From NCBI GenBank assembly GCA_002254745.1, contig NJED01000073.1:1-5603 (forward strand): DNA of 5,603 nt, read 5' to 3'. Below, piece by piece: positions 5,325-5,603 of this stretch. A model generated the notes under the pieces. That model ran no database searches. It was not told the DNA's origin and saw only the letters and a list, made by a program, of their open reading frames with translations. This DNA comes from Desulfurococcales archaeon ex4484_217_1 (lineage in GTDB: Archaea > Thermoproteota > Thermoprotei_A > EX4484-217-1). How positions within the stretch are numbered: position 1 is the first letter of the stretch; every line of letters starts with the position of its first letter. Made by a program: the position numbers and the translations under genes.

Positions 5325-5552
5325 TTACCTTGACTCCCTCATTTCTCTAATTGTCTTCCATGCAGGTTCCTTTGATGGGGGAATGTCCTTTAACACATTA
5401 TCTATAGTGTTTAGGATTTTCCCTAACTCCAATTCCCTAATTTTTTCTTCGATAAATCGCTCTATCTCCCTTCTCCAGTCAATATTTTTGAACTTCTTCA
5501 TTTTCACCTTAAGATCTTTCTTAATTCTAATGCTTAGCGTCGTTGTGTTCAA
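5325..5552 (-). CDS. vapB: VapB antitoxin, ribbon-helix-helix type
   Basis: This is a 75-aa antitoxin: TTLSIRIKKDLKVKMKKF (residues 4-21) and NIDWRREIERFIEEKIREL (23-41) form the RHH DNA-binding part. A short helix and a proline-containing linker (KDIPPSKEPAW) lead to the tail KTIREMRESR, expected to cover the VapC active site. The start is TTG at 5552; no ATG or GTG is available upstream in a sensible position, and GGGAT lies about 8 nt before it. A TATA box about 38 nt upstream fits the spacing seen for the vapB at 1884-2123. The length and layout match the VapB at 3838-4065. Self-repression with its VapC is likely by family. Confidence 0.85.
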   Translation of the reverse strand: MNTTTLSIRIKKDLKVKMKKFKNIDWRREIERFIEEKIRELELGKILNTIDNVLKDIPPSKEPAWKTIREMRESR

Positions 5553-5585
5553 GCTTATATCCCAATCTAATGTATACGATAATTG

Positions 5586-5593
5586 TATATAAG
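5586..5593 (-). promoter_or_regulatory. TATA box of the vapBC operon at 4897-5552
   Basis: On the minus strand this reads CTTATATA, about 38 nt before the TTG start, predicting a leader of about 10-12 nt. Just downstream a small inverted repeat, TATAC (5573-5577) and GTATA (5585-5589), overlaps the box and contains GTATAC, the core of the operator-like repeat at the plus-strand vapB. Confidence 0.55.
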
Positions 5594-5603
5594 GTTTAGC
5601 ATA

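Overview
The window looks like an accessory stretch of a hyperthermophilic crenarchaeal (Thermoproteota) chromosome. The evidence is AT-rich DNA, arginine almost always AGA/AGG, abundant ATA isoleucine codons, frequent GTG/TTG starts, TTTATATA-type archaeal promoters about 26-40 nt upstream of starts, and several VapBC-type toxin-antitoxin (TA) pairs packed together. I cannot assign a genus.

Layout, left to right. Bases 1-224 hold the 5' part of an unidentified minus-strand gene that runs off the left edge. A 374-base stretch without a gene follows. Bases 599-1319 carry a minus-strand TA pair made of an AbrB-type antitoxin and a PIN-domain toxin, overlapping by 35 nt. Bases 1337-1465 contain a short coding-like relic of another minus-strand gene. 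Bases 1459-2123 carry a minus-strand ribbon-helix-helix (RHH) VapB plus PIN VapC. After a gap of about 430 bases, a plus-strand major-facilitator-like transporter starts at 2557. Its C-terminus is broken: one extra base causes the stop at 3504, and the expected last segments continue in two other frames up to 3611. Next come a promoter, a 30-codon mini-ORF with an exact 27-bp tandem duplication, and a plus-strand VapBC pair (3838-4498) whose start codon lies in one arm of a perfect 10-bp inverted repeat. Bases 4499-4896 hold gene relics, one still carrying a leaderless-type promoter. A final minus-strand VapBC pair occupies 4897-5552, with its promoter just inside the right edge.

The four TA pairs are separate antitoxin-first units. 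In three the toxin start overlaps the antitoxin 3' end, and in the fourth it lies 5 nt downstream, which suggests translational coupling. All four toxins keep the D/E/D/D acidic residues of the PIN nuclease fold, so all appear intact. In contrast, the non-TA genes are damaged (transporter) or reduced to fragments. The picture is a recombination-prone island where TA modules survive and cargo genes decay. I see no CRISPR array, tRNA, rRNA or intact transposase.
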